Part shown: positions 25,999 through 33,871 of the stretch, piece by piece
Position numbering within the stretch: the first letter of the stretch is position 1
How the letters are laid out: each line of letters opens with the position of its first letter
Assembly: GCF_035994945.1 (NCBI RefSeq)
Contig: NZ_CP108677.1
Coordinates: forward strand, 4,650,001 to 4,714,000
Reading direction: 5' to 3'
Origin: Streptomyces sp. NBC_01216
GTDB lineage: Bacteria; Actinomycetota; Actinomycetes; Streptomycetales; Streptomycetaceae
Length of the DNA stretch: 64,000 bases
Made by a program: the position numbers and the translations under genes
The notes under the pieces: model-generated
Told to the model about the DNA's origin: nothing
The model's database searches: none
Seen by the model: the letters and a program-made list of their open reading frames with translations, nothing else

Positions 25999-26354
25999 CG
26001 CTCGCTCCCGTAGTGCAGTCGGGGCCGTACAGATGGGGTTCGGGATGGTCGACCTGGAAAGTGTGCCGATCATAGAGCCAGCCGCGGGGGCCGTTCCAGC
26101 TCCGTGACGGAGCTCCCGGCCCGCACCGGTCGTGAGCGCCCCGGCCGACCCCGCCCGGCCGATCGTTTCTGCGCGGGTCTGACATGGGGCGTCGACGACC
26201 TGACCGAATGTGACTTTCCGTGAGCTGAAGCCCGCCCGTGTCGCGTCGACCTCGTGTCGCCCGCTCACCCGACTGGGGCAGCGGAAACGTGCGAAACACC
26301 TCAAACCATCACAAGGTGGGTGAGGTGTCCCACATTCCGGAGCCGGAGGTCTAC

Positions 26355-27608
26355 GTGAGGGGTCAGCAGACACCCGAGGGGGTGGAGCGACCGAGGCTGC
26401 GCGCGGTCTCGGCGGCGTTCACCTCCCTCGTGGCGCTCGCCGCGACCGGGCTGGTGGCGGGACCGGCCGTGGGCGCCCCCTCCGCCGGGCCCTGCGCCCT
26501 GCCCCGTACCTCCGCCCACCACTCACTGGGGCTCGACACCTGGAACGGGTCGTACCCGAAGCCCGTCGACTCCCTCGACGCGGTCATGATCTTCCTGTCC
26601 TTCCCGGACTCCACCCCGCTGACCACCCCCGAGGAACTGGCGGCGGACTACTTTCCCGGCACCGACGACTTCTTCCGGCGCGCCTCCTACGGGCGCTTCG
26701 CGCTGCGCCCGCATCTCCAGCGCGCGTGGACGCCGATGCCGCGGCCCTCCTCCGCCTACGAGATACAGCGCGACTGGGACAGCGGCCGGCGCACCGCCTA
26801 CCTGCGCGACGCGGTCGCCGCGGCCGACGGGCAGGTCGACTTCTCGCGGTACGACATCGTCTACCTGGTGGCCGACCCGGACGCGCCGGGAGTCGACTCC
26901 GACGCCACGAAGGTCGTCAACCTGGAGCGCGGGCTGGACGTCGACGGCACGGAGATCAAACGCGTCGTCACCGTCTTCGAGCGTCACCCGCCGGACCGCA
27001 ACGTGCTGGCCCACGAGACCGGGCACGTTTTCGACCTGCCCGACCTCTACCACCGGCCGGCGGACGGCAAGGGCGACTGGGACACCCATGTGGGGGACTG
27101 GGACGTCATGGGCAGCCAGTTCGGCCTCGCCCCCGACCTCTTCGGCTGGCACAAGTGGAAGCTGGGCTGGCTCGACCGCGACCAGGTGACCTGCGTCCGG
27201 GGTCCGGGCACCCGGGTGCTCAGCCTGGAGCCGATCGCGGCGCCGCCGGTGGCCGGCGGCACGCTCGGCAACCGCCTCGTGGTCGTCCGGACGGGCGCGG
27301 GCAGCGCGCTGGCGATCGAGGCGCGCGGCGCGACCGGAAACGACCGGGACACCTGCACGGAAGGAGTGCTGATCTACCGCGTGCGGAACGAGGCGGCCTC
27401 CGGGGACGGGCCGATCGAGGTCGTCGACTCCCATCCGCACACCGAGGCGTGCTGGGACCGCTCGGTGTATCCGCCGCTCGCGGACGCGCCGCTGGGCGTC
27501 GGGGAGACCGTCACCGTGGCGGACGCGGGGACGCGGGTCGAGGTCGCGGACCGGACCCGGGCGGGCGTGTGGACCGTGAAGATCACGGTGGGCGAGGACA
27601 GGCTCTGA
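26355..27608 (+). CDS. Secreted M6-family zinc metalloprotease
   Basis: A 417-residue exported protease of the immune-inhibitor-A (M6) type. A signal peptide (about residues 13-37, ending GPAVGA) precedes the catalytic domain. The zinc motif HETGHVFDLPDLYH has the HExxH histidines and glutamate, with an aspartate nearby as third-ligand candidate. VGDWDVMG further on is the M6-type Met-turn region. An immunoglobulin-like beta domain occupies the C-terminus. The GTG at 26355 has a strong GGAGG five bases upstream; upstream in-frame codons lack one. A perfect 16-bp-arm terminator shared with the tRNA follows. Confidence 0.9.
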   Translation: MRGQQTPEGVERPRLRAVSAAFTSLVALAATGLVAGPAVGAPSAGPCALPRTSAHHSLGLDTWNGSYPKPVDSLDAVMIFLSFPDSTPLTTPEELAADYFPGTDDFFRRASYGRFALRPHLQRAWTPMPRPSSAYEIQRDWDSGRRTAYLRDAVAAADGQVDFSRYDIVYLVADPDAPGVDSDATKVVNLERGLDVDGTEIKRVVTVFERHPPDRNVLAHETGHVFDLPDLYHRPADGKGDWDTHVGDWDVMGSQFGLAPDLFGWHKWKLGWLDRDQVTCVRGPGTRVLSLEPIAAPPVAGGTLGNRLVVVRTGAGSALAIEARGATGNDRDTCTEGVLIYRVRNEAASGDGPIEVVDSHPHTEACWDRSVYPPLADAPLGVGETVTVADAGTRVEVADRTRAGVWTVKITVGEDRL

Positions 27609-27648
27609 AGCGTGGGCGCCCCGCCGGCCGGACTCGGAGGGCGACAGC

Positions 27649-27682
27649 AAGAAGGCCCCTCACCTGGGTGAGGGGCCTTCTT
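27649..27682. terminator. Bidirectional terminator between M6 protease and tRNA-Lys
   Basis: Perfect 16-bp arms AAGAAGGCCCCTCACC and GGTGAGGGGCCTTCTT flank a TG loop. The two genes converge on it, and each arm end supplies T residues to its own transcript. Confidence 0.92.
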
Positions 27683-27688
27683 CGTCTG

Positions 27689-27762
27689 TGCGCCGCCAGG
27701 GACTCGAACCCCGGACCCGCTGATTAAGAGTCAGCTGCTCTAACCAACTGAGCTAGCGGCGC
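27689..27762 (-). tRNA. tRNA-Lys (anticodon CTT), copy 3
   Basis: Identical to the copies at 13764-13837 and 19522-19595. Its first ten bases overlap the 3' end of the upstream protein gene. Confidence 0.97.
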
Positions 27763-28424
27763 CTGCTGACGTCGTAGACCTTAGCACTCTGATCGGCGGG
27801 AGGGAAAATCGATACCCGCACGTCCGCTGCGGAGGCGGCCCGGACCGCCCGGACGCAGGCCCAGAGCATGACCTCCGGTCCGGGAAGCCAGGGGTTGCGC
27901 GTGTCGGGGGCGACGACCCAGCGGGGCCCGGAGGGCTGGAGCGGTGTGAGCGGCGGGATGGTCACGGCGTCCCCGACGCCGTGACACAGCGGGCGCGGCA
28001 CGGCCTCACCCCACTCCTCCCAGTCGAGCAGGAACGGCAGCCGCTGCGCGGTGCCTGTGGCGGCGAAGAGCAGCATCCGGCCGCGGTGGATGGCCACCGG
28101 CCCGGAGCCGGGCCCTTCCGACCAGAGCCGTTCCAGCATCCGGCGCCCGAAGACCGCGTCCACGTTCACCACGTCGAAGGCGGCACCGCAGGGCAGCACC
28201 GCGGGGGCGGTGGGCCGGGCCTCCCACAGCGCGAGGGTCGACCGAGGGGAGGCGGCGGCGGAGGCGAGCCAGCCCGCGCCGGACGCCGTCACGCGAGCGA
28301 TGTGATGGCGCCCCTCGTCCCGGTCCGGCAGGAAGCCGAAGGCGTCGCACCGGTCGGTGCGGCGCTCGTCGGTGTCGCACTGGGCGGGGCTCAGGGGGAA
28401 TTCGTCTCGCAGCCATGCGCTCAT
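27753..28424 (-). CDS. Small prim-pol-like protein (conserved in Streptomyces)
   Basis: A 223-residue cytoplasmic protein. LPCGAAFDVVNVD, GPVAIHRGRMLLFAATGTAQRLPFLLDWEEWG and CHGVGDAVTIPP resemble, in order, the short proteins annotated as bifunctional DNA primase/polymerase N-terminal-like in streptomycetes. The catalytic acidic residues of true prim-pol enzymes are not clearly present, so activity is doubtful. The ATG at 28424 begins MSAWLRDEF. The TAG stop lies inside the tRNA-Lys gene, giving a ten-base overlap on the same strand; tRNA processing would cut the messenger at its last codons. Confidence 0.6.
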   Translation of the reverse strand: MSAWLRDEFPLSPAQCDTDERRTDRCDAFGFLPDRDEGRHHIARVTASGAGWLASAAASPRSTLALWEARPTAPAVLPCGAAFDVVNVDAVFGRRMLERLWSEGPGSGPVAIHRGRMLLFAATGTAQRLPFLLDWEEWGEAVPRPLCHGVGDAVTIPPLTPLQPSGPRWVVAPDTRNPWLPGPEVMLWACVRAVRAASAADVRVSIFPPADQSAKVYDVSRRR

Positions 28425-28655
28425 ACCGCAAGGTGTACCGGGAGTGACGATTCGGTTTCCGAGGGTTGAGGAAATCCGGACAGGACGACTGCGGAAGGGG
28501 TATCTTTCGCCCCGGCATATGCCCCTCGGCATCGCCGCGGGCGTTCGCCCGGGGCCCGCGCAGGGCCGTGACGGCGGTCGCCTCCCCTTGCCGGGCCGTC
28601 CGGGCCGCCCGGTCGTCCCCCGTCCCGGGCCGTCCGTGATCCGGCCCGACCGTGC

Positions 28656-29012
28656 TCAGTCCTCCGCCGGACCGCTTCCCGTGCGGATCAGGTCGCGGCC
28701 GAACTCGATCATCTTCCGGGCGTAGTCCTCGGTCCACTGGGCCCGCTCGGCGACGTCCGCCGGTGTCAGCCGGTCGAACCGGCGGGGATCGCTGAGCTGC
28801 GCCGCCGCGATCGCCTGGAACTCCACGGCCCGGTCCGTCGCCGCGCGGAAGGCGAGCGTCAGCTCCGTCGCCCGGGACAGCAGCTCGCGCGGGTCCTCCA
28901 TCGACTCCAGGTCGAAGAAGTGCTCCGGGTCGGCGGTCGCCTCGGCCGGCTCGAAGACCAGCGGTGCGGGCCGGAGCCGCCGCTGGTCGTTGCACTCCGC
29001 GAATTCCGCCAT
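28656..29012 (-). CDS. Conserved hypothetical protein, 118 aa
   Basis: I do not recognise a family. The protein is acidic and predicted mostly alpha-helical, with a Pro/Glu-rich first third (PLVFEPAEATADPEHFFDLES) and helices rich in Ala, Arg and Glu afterwards. There is no signal or membrane segment and no cysteine cluster beyond one early Cys. GGAGGAGA lies ideally before the ATG. It is 79 bp upstream of nothing on its own strand and downstream of the TetR gene, which may read into it. Confidence 0.7.
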   Translation of the reverse strand: MAEFAECNDQRRLRPAPLVFEPAEATADPEHFFDLESMEDPRELLSRATELTLAFRAATDRAVEFQAIAAAQLSDPRRFDRLTPADVAERAQWTEDYARKMIEFGRDLIRTGSGPAED

Positions 29013-29091
29013 CGTTCGTCTCCTCCTCGCACGCACACGGCCCGGACTCCCGGGCCGCCCTTCCATTGTGGCGCCTCCGCGCAAGGGGGCC

Positions 29092-29706
29092 TCAATCGTC
29101 CAGGCCGCGCAGGAAGGCCGCGAGGCCGTCGAAGAACTCCCGCTCCGTGTCGACCCGCCGGGCGTGCCGGGCCGCGTCGACCGTGTGCGGGAACTCCTCC
29201 GGCGACAGTGCCGTTATGGCGGCTGTTCCCGCGCCGGACAGGGCTCCCAGGTGTTCGAGCTGGATCGCCCCGATCACGTACGCGAGCAGCCCACGCAGGG
29301 CGACGACCCGGCGCTCGCCCGCGATGCCGGCCTCCGCCAGCAGTGCGAGCACCGCCTCCGACCAGCGCAGCACGCCGGGGGAGCGGTGCCGGTGGGTGAC
29401 GGTCAGCAGGATCACCCCCGGATGGGCGCCGACCGTGTCGCGCAGGCGCCGCACCAGGACCGTCACCCGGTCCCGCCACGGCGCCTCCGGTGCGGGCGGG
29501 CTGGTGTCCACGGAGCTCAGGACGAGTTCGACGACGAGCCCCTCGAGCTCGTAGCGGTCCGCCACGTACCGGTAGAGCGCCATGGTGCTCATGCCGAGTT
29601 CCTTGGCGACGGCGCGCATGGACAGACCGGCGTGCCCCTCGCGGTCGAGCACGGCGAGGGCGGCGGAGGCCAGCTGGGTCTGGGTGAGGGAGCGGGGGCG
29701 TGGCAT
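29092..29706 (-). CDS. TetR-family transcriptional regulator
   Basis: A 204-residue repressor. The N-terminal helix-turn-helix (residues about 7-55) contains LAVLDREGHAGLSMRAVAKELGMSTMALYRYV. A helical ligand domain follows (about 65-200), like TetR_C/TetR-class regulators with the DRVTVLVRRLRDTVGAHPG region. The ATG at 29706 is immediately next to a strong inverted repeat shared with the divergent peroxiredoxin-like gene, so it probably represses both. The inducer is unknown. Confidence 0.92.
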   Translation of the reverse strand: MPRPRSLTQTQLASAALAVLDREGHAGLSMRAVAKELGMSTMALYRYVADRYELEGLVVELVLSSVDTSPPAPEAPWRDRVTVLVRRLRDTVGAHPGVILLTVTHRHRSPGVLRWSEAVLALLAEAGIAGERRVVALRGLLAYVIGAIQLEHLGALSGAGTAAITALSPEEFPHTVDAARHARRVDTEREFFDGLAAFLRGLDD

Positions 29707-29719
29707 GGCGTTTGACAGC

Positions 29720-29756
29720 GTACGGTATACGCCTAACCTGTAGGTGTACGCCGTAC
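29720..29756. promoter_or_regulatory. Likely TetR operator in the divergent promoter
   Basis: Sixteen-base arms (29720-29735 and 29741-29756) match at 13 positions and begin GTACGG and end CCGTAC around a five-base centre. The site lies between the starts at 29706 and 29777. Confidence 0.7.
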
Positions 29757-29776
29757 TCTTACGTGAGGGGTGTCCC

Positions 29777-30370
29777 ATGAAGCTGCCCGGAAGGCAGTTG
29801 GAGCCCGGTTCCGCGGCCCCTGTCCGCGCGCTCGACACCGTCGGCGGCGCTCGGGTCGCCGTCACCGATCCGGAACGGCTGGTCCACCTCCAGTTCCGGC
29901 GCTTCGCGGGCTGTCCCGTCTGTCACCTGCATCTGCGGTCGGTGGCGCGGCGGCACGCGGAGATCGAGGCCGCCGGGATCCGCGAGGTGGTCGTCTTCCA
30001 CTCGCCGGAGGAGGAGCTCCGGCCGCACCTGGACGACCTGCCGTTCGCCGTCGTCGCCGACCCCGGGAAGCGGCTGTACGCCGCCTTCGGTGTCGAGTCG
30101 TCCTCGCGGGCCCTGCTGAACCCGCGCGTCTGGTGGTCCCTGCTCCGGGCGGTGACGCTCGGCGCGGTGGCGATGCTGCGAGGCCGGCAGCGGCCACCGG
30201 TGACCCGCCCGAACGGGGGGCGGCTCGGCCTGCCCGCCGACTTCCTGATCGCGGGAGACGGCCGGGTCGCGGCGGTGAAGTACGGCGAGCACGCGGACGA
30301 CCAGTGGCCGGTCGACACCCTGCTCTCCCTCGCGGCCCCCCTCACCGGCACGGCCGCCGCCCGGTCCTGA
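29777..30370 (+). CDS. Peroxiredoxin-like (AhpC/TSA) family protein
   Basis: A 197-residue thioredoxin-fold protein. The redox motif is CPVC (in RFAGCPVCHLHLRSV, near residue 50), where true peroxiredoxins usually have a P-x-x-x-T/S-x-x-C site, so this is the peroxiredoxin-like subgroup seen beside TetR regulators. FHSPEEELRPHLDDLPFAVVADPGKRLYAAFGV covers the central sheet and GLPADFLIAGDGRVAAVKYG the last strands. A membrane role is not evident. The gene is paired with the divergent TetR gene. The dispersed repeat starts at its stop codon. Confidence 0.88.
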   Translation: MKLPGRQLEPGSAAPVRALDTVGGARVAVTDPERLVHLQFRRFAGCPVCHLHLRSVARRHAEIEAAGIREVVVFHSPEEELRPHLDDLPFAVVADPGKRLYAAFGVESSSRALLNPRVWWSLLRAVTLGAVAMLRGRQRPPVTRPNGGRLGLPADFLIAGDGRVAAVKYGEHADDQWPVDTLLSLAAPLTGTAAARS

Positions 30371-30387
30371 GAGCCTGTCGGGCCCGG
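30368..30387 (+). repeat. Solo end of the inverted-repeat element, copy F
   Basis: TGAGAGCCTGTCGGGCCCGG matches the first 15 bases of the other copies and then diverges. Its TGA is the stop of the peroxiredoxin-like gene. Confidence 0.5.
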
Positions 30388-30436
30388 CCGTCCGCCGACC
30401 CGGCCCCGGACCGGATTCCGGGGCGCGGCGCCGGGG

Positions 30437-30499
30437 TCAGGGGGTCCAGCCGACGCGGTGCTCGGCGAGGTGCGAGAGAACCGTGTGGTTCGCCTCCCA
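30437..30499 (-). pseudogene. Displaced original 3' end of the AAA helicase gene
   Basis: On the minus strand this reads WEANHTVLSHLAEHRVGWTP then TGA, with FSEG just upstream. The tail of the helicase at 34992-35054 reads WEAMMTTWDFWSNHRVSWRP. The two have the same length and share WEA, T, HRV, W and P at the same positions. This fragment has no start or upstream domain. The simplest reading is that integration of the 4.5-kb element separated the host gene from its original last 17 codons. Confidence 0.75.
30490..30499. other. Candidate attL core
   Basis: TCGCCTCCCA, identical to 35045-35054; flanking bases continue to match partly (CC-N-TCGG-N2-AAC on the inner side). It lies 70 bp before the integrase start. 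Confidence 0.6.
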
Positions 30500-30568
30500 A
30501 CCTTCGGAAAACATGATCACCATGTAGCCTCATTGGAAGTAGCTGGGGACTACGTAGGGGGTAACGAC

Positions 30569-32227
30569 ATGTCGTACCGACCGTCACCGGGTACTCGTGT
30601 CCTGAAGATGCGGCGGATCAGCCGGGACTCCGAGGACAGTTCTGCTCTGACGCGTCAGGCTGAGGCCCTGGATGGCGTGGCCGCTGAAGGCCGGTTCGAT
30701 GTGGTGGGGGACGTAGAGGACTCGTTCATCTCGGGTGCGGTCCGTCCCGAGGAGCGGCCTGGCCTCGGCAGGTGGATGCGTGAGCCGCTCTGGTACGAGT
30801 GGGACGCGATCATGGTCACCTCTCTGGATCGCATCACTCGCAACCAGACGCACTGGGAGATGTTCGCGGACAAGTGCTACCAGGGCGGCAAAGACGTCAT
30901 CTGCCTGGACGACCCCGCGCTGGACATCACCCCCGGCAATGGCCGGATGATCGCCTACATCAAAGCGACGCAAGCGCAGGAGTACCGGGAAGCCATCGTG
31001 CAGAAGCGCCGGAACCAGACTCAGTACTACCGTGATGAATCCCTGTGGGGTGGTGGTACTTGGCCCTTCGGCTACCGCCCGGTGCTGACGGAGTACCAGG
31101 GCAGGCAGCGCTACAAACTGGTTATCGACCCCGTGACAGGGTCCCTGATCCGTGAGGCGTACGAGCGAATCGGCGTCCAGGGGTGGAGCATGAGTCGCCT
31201 CTGCGAGGACTGGAACAAGCGGGGTGTCCTCACGTCGCAGGACTACCAGCGGAGCGTGAACGCAGGCGAGAAGAAGGCCGGCGTCAAGACGGCCGTCAAG
31301 GGAACCAGGTGGACGACTTCCACCTTGGGGAAGATTCTGAAGAAGCCGATCCTTCAAGGAATCGCCATGCATAAGGGTGAGCCGCTTCTTCGTGACGGCA
31401 TTCCCGTGCGGTGGGCAGATCCAATCCTCAGTGATGAGGAATTCGCCAAGTTGCAGGTAGCCGTTACCGCACTCGGTCGGCATCGTGCGGGCATCAAGTC
31501 CAACGCATCTCCGATGGCGGGTGTTCTCCGCTGTCCGTGCGGAAAGAAAATGTATGAGAACAGCTCGGTAGGGAAGCTGAACACGGGAGAGATTCGGCCC
31601 CACAAATACTTCCGCTGTTCCTCGTGGTCCAACGGCAAGGCGTGTGAGTTCTCCGTCTCCTGGTCACAGGATCACCTCTACGCCATGGCGGAGCATGCAT
31701 TCCTCGCCAAGTTGGGGAATGAGGAAATCATGGAACGTCAGTATGTCCCAGGTAGGGATAACAGGAAGCAGATCAAGGAACTTGAGCGCGCCATCGACAA
31801 TCTGGCGCAGTCAATCGCCTTGGCCGCTTCCCCTGCCGTGGTCTCCTCCCTGACCGGGACGATGGAGCGGCATGCAGCCAACCTCGAAGCGCTCATGGGT
31901 GAACCCTTCGTGCCGGGGCGGTGGGAGGTCACCAGCACCGGCCAGACCTACGCCGAGAAGTGGTCCACCATGAGAGGTTGGAAGGAACAGGGGCCCTTCC
32001 TTCGCGAGGCTGGCTTTCGACTCTTCGTCTGGGGGCACCCCAAGGCGAAGGGGCGAGACTTGGCTGTTTATGTCATCTCTCCGAATGATGTCGCCGAGAG
32101 GGCCAGTGGCGCTCTGGCTGGATCTGTTGAGCCGAGTGACGAAGAAGCGTGGAATCTCGAAGCTTTGAAAATCTTCAAAGAAGTCCTGGAGGTGGAGATT
32201 GGTCAGTTGAGGGTTAGTTCCTCTTGA
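30569..32227 (+). CDS. Large serine recombinase (integrase)
   Basis: Site-specific integrase, 552 residues. The N-terminal resolvase domain (about 1-150) has the catalytic serine in RRISRDSEDSS and the arginine-rich SLDRITRNQTHWEMF helix region. The recombinase domain (about 160-290) contains WPFGYRPV and the IREAYERIGVQGWSMSRLC helix. A zinc ribbon follows (CPCGKKMYENS and, later, YFRCSSW and KACEF cysteines, about 320-375), then a coiled-coil region (about 400-450). These are the parts of phage-type large serine integrases. AGGGGGT precedes the ATG. A/T-ending codons are much more common than in flanking genes, which points to transfer. Confidence 0.95.
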   Translation: MSYRPSPGTRVLKMRRISRDSEDSSALTRQAEALDGVAAEGRFDVVGDVEDSFISGAVRPEERPGLGRWMREPLWYEWDAIMVTSLDRITRNQTHWEMFADKCYQGGKDVICLDDPALDITPGNGRMIAYIKATQAQEYREAIVQKRRNQTQYYRDESLWGGGTWPFGYRPVLTEYQGRQRYKLVIDPVTGSLIREAYERIGVQGWSMSRLCEDWNKRGVLTSQDYQRSVNAGEKKAGVKTAVKGTRWTTSTLGKILKKPILQGIAMHKGEPLLRDGIPVRWADPILSDEEFAKLQVAVTALGRHRAGIKSNASPMAGVLRCPCGKKMYENSSVGKLNTGEIRPHKYFRCSSWSNGKACEFSVSWSQDHLYAMAEHAFLAKLGNEEIMERQYVPGRDNRKQIKELERAIDNLAQSIALAASPAVVSSLTGTMERHAANLEALMGEPFVPGRWEVTSTGQTYAEKWSTMRGWKEQGPFLREAGFRLFVWGHPKAKGRDLAVYVISPNDVAERASGALAGSVEPSDEEAWNLEALKIFKEVLEVEIGQLRVSSS

Positions 32228-32230
32228 CGG

Positions 32231-32264
32231 ACCGATCCCCTTCTTCGGGTGGGGGACCGGTTTC
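32231..32264 (+). terminator. Integrase terminator
   Basis: ACCGATCCCC pairs with GGGGGACCGGT around TTCTTCGGGT, with one mismatch and a TTTCCC tail. Confidence 0.7.
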
Positions 32265-32589
32265 CCACTACTGGGACCCTGGTAGTAGATATATAACCAA
32301 CCGCATAAATAATGTACGTGTCCTCTTGGGGCATCCCGGACAAAGCCTCAGTGAATGAGATGGGGATCACAGGGTCAAAGCGAAGGAGGCGCAAGTGAGA
32401 CTCCTTGCTCCTGGCCCCTCAGGGATGATGAATCAGAGAAGGGCCCTGAAGGCCCCTCTGGCGACCCCGGAGCGGCCCTGAATCCCTGAAACCCGTACGG
32501 GATTCGGGGACGGCTCTCCGTGCGGTTCTCGTCGGGGCGGACCCGATGCGTTACCCCCAGGGTGTAGCGCGCCGTGACGGCGGCGCGTG
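32265..32589. other. Non-coding stretch between integrase and resolvase
   Basis: No gene is supported. It holds an AT-rich patch (about 32281-32320), a hairpin CAGAG...CTCTG (32434-32460) and the palindrome CCCGTACGGG near 32490. It may contain promoters for the resolvase or leftover attachment arms. Confidence 0.5.
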
Positions 32590-32721
32590 GTCTCAGAAAC
32601 CATGGTTTGCGAGACGTTGGGGAGGGCTGCCTCGGGGTGGCTGGAACCGTGTCCGAAACTCGTCTCGAAACCCGCTCCGGGCTCCTGTTGTTTCGAGACG
32701 GGTTGTGAGACGGTTGTCTCA
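32590..32721. promoter_or_regulatory. Candidate res site with GTCTC/GAGAC half-sites
   Basis: Six GTCTC or GAGAC half-sites form inverted pairs in 132 bp just before and into the resolvase start. Pair I is 32590-32615, with the inner perfect palindrome AAACCATGGTTT. Pair II has perfect 10-bp arms CGTCTCGAAA and TTTCGAGACG (32661-32700). Pair III is TGAGAC-GGTT-GTCTCA (32706-32721). Three unequal inverted subsites beside the resolvase gene are how res sites of small serine resolvases are built. Confidence 0.6.
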
Positions 32722-33302
32722 TGGCGAAGGACGCGACCGCAGGTCACCTCATCGGCTATGCCCGAGTCTCGACAGGCGAACAAGAGGCGCAGCTGCAGAT
32801 AGATGCCCTCAGCGCCGCTGGGTGCTCCCGGATCTTCGTCGACAAGGCGTCTGGCAAGAACGTAGAGCGCCCGGAACTCATGGCGGCCATGGACTACCTC
32901 CGAAGGGGGGACAGTCTCTGCGTGTGGAAGCTGGACCGCTTCGCGCGATCCCTGATCGACCTCGTGACGCTGGTGGATGGACTCAGTACGCGTGGCGTTG
33001 GCTTCAAGGTGCTCACTGGCGCCCTGGCCGACATCGACCCCGCCACGGCGGACGGCCGTCTCATGCTTCAGGTGGTTGGCGCCATGGCGGAGTTTGAACG
33101 ATCCCTCATCAAGGAGAGGACGAAGGCCGGACTGAAAGCCGCCAAAGCTCAAGGTCGGACCGGCGGCCGTCCCTCTGTCATTACTGACGACAAGCTCACC
33201 GTGGCGAGGGCTCGAAAAGTCAAGGGGGAGAGCGTCAGCGCCATCGCCAAGGCGATTGGAGTGTCCAGGGCAACCCTCTACAGGCACCTTGAGGAACCCT
33301 AG
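32721..33302 (+). CDS. Small serine recombinase (resolvase/invertase family)
   Basis: A 193-residue resolvase. Catalytic Ser17 lies in GYARVSTGEQ; KLDRFARSLIDLV and the MAEFERSLIKERTKAGL helix E are typical of Tn3-type resolvases. A C-terminal Hin-like helix-turn-helix (about 150-190) ends ISKAIGVSRATLYRHL-like. The ATG overlaps the last base of the candidate res array. In an element that also has a large serine integrase it may resolve dimers or control the element. No transposase is present. Confidence 0.94.
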   Translation: MAKDATAGHLIGYARVSTGEQEAQLQIDALSAAGCSRIFVDKASGKNVERPELMAAMDYLRRGDSLCVWKLDRFARSLIDLVTLVDGLSTRGVGFKVLTGALADIDPATADGRLMLQVVGAMAEFERSLIKERTKAGLKAAKAQGRTGGRPSVITDDKLTVARARKVKGESVSAIAKAIGVSRATLYRHLEEP

Positions 33303-33523
33303 GCGCGGGTGACTCGTGCGTGGTCGGTAGCCACCCGGCGGAACAGTGCATGGCCCGTCCGTCCGGAGTGTCGTAAGGCCCAGTCCTGGGCGGTCTCCTG
33401 TTCTTCCTGCGGGCCGGAGTCGGCTCCGCAGCCAACGGCGGTGCAGAAGACCTCCCAGGTAACGCCGCCCTCCGGAGCGTGGTGAATGGAGTGCTCGACG
33501 TATCGGAAGGTGGTGCGTGTCAC
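33299..33523 (-). CDS. Small DUF7848-like protein of actinobacterial mobile elements
   Basis: A 74-residue protein, TRTTFRYVEHSIHHAPEG at the start, then CTAVGCGADSGP with two cysteines, a short helix, and HSGRTGHALFRRV. This arrangement resembles small proteins annotated DUF7848 in streptomycete plasmids and integrative elements. The GTG at 33523 overlaps the stop of the gene upstream by four bases, and the 3' end overlaps the convergent resolvase gene by four bases. Function unknown. Confidence 0.65.
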   Translation of the reverse strand: MTRTTFRYVEHSIHHAPEGGVTWEVFCTAVGCGADSGPQEEQETAQDWALRHSGRTGHALFRRVATDHARVTRA

Positions 33524-33738
33524 CGGGCTGCCTGACCGTGGGGGTGCTGGCGGATCTCTACGTTGCAGTCCACCACTCCCGAGAAGTCCCGAAACCGGTA
33601 GTACTCCGTGCGCTGCTTGGCCAGAGCTGCGCACACGGCGCAGTTGGGAGCCGGTTTGGGGTCCGGCTTCGGGAAAGGGTCGCGTTGCGGAACCTGGCGC
33701 CACAGCCTCGTCGTCGTCCCGCCCATGCTGTACCCCAT
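33520..33738 (-). CDS. Small CxxC protein, first gene of a two-gene unit
   Basis: A 72-residue protein with CAVCAALAKQR, a potential metal-binding pair, followed by DFSGVVDCNVEIRQHPHG. Similar short proteins recur in Streptomyces mobile elements, but I cannot give a function. An alternative ATG at 33726 has a GGGG stretch in a better ribosome-binding position. It is translationally coupled to the next small gene and diverges from the XRE regulator. Confidence 0.6.
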   Translation of the reverse strand: MGYSMGGTTTRLWRQVPQRDPFPKPDPKPAPNCAVCAALAKQRTEYYRFRDFSGVVDCNVEIRQHPHGQAAR

Positions 33739-33788
33739 TCACGTCGACCAGTGGTACCCGCGATCGTCCCGCTGGTCAGGGGCGCCGG

Positions 33789-33861
33789 CCTAGTGTGATT
33801 CCTAGTGTGAAGTGGCGTCATACGTCGGTGATTTGGCTGTCCAGTGGCACCTGTAGTGGCA
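33789..33861. promoter_or_regulatory. Direct-repeat array upstream of the element's XRE regulator
   Basis: CCTAGTGTGA occurs twice (33789-33798, 33801-33810), followed by related AGTGGCG and two AGTGGCA copies (33843-33849, 33855-33861). The array fills the divergent promoter region. Confidence 0.55.
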
Positions 33862-33871
33862 GGGTGGAGGT

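Noticed and set aside
25999..26373. N-terminal extension of the GGDEF-EAL protein by 125 residues
   Set aside because: No ribosome-binding site or domain is visible there. The GTG at 25998 has GGGAG at good spacing, and the extension overlaps the promoter side of the M6 protease gene.
27590..27608. Possible seventh repeat-element end at the M6 protease stop (GACAGGCTCTGA)
   Set aside because: Only about ten bases match the element's right end and no other part is present, so chance is likely.
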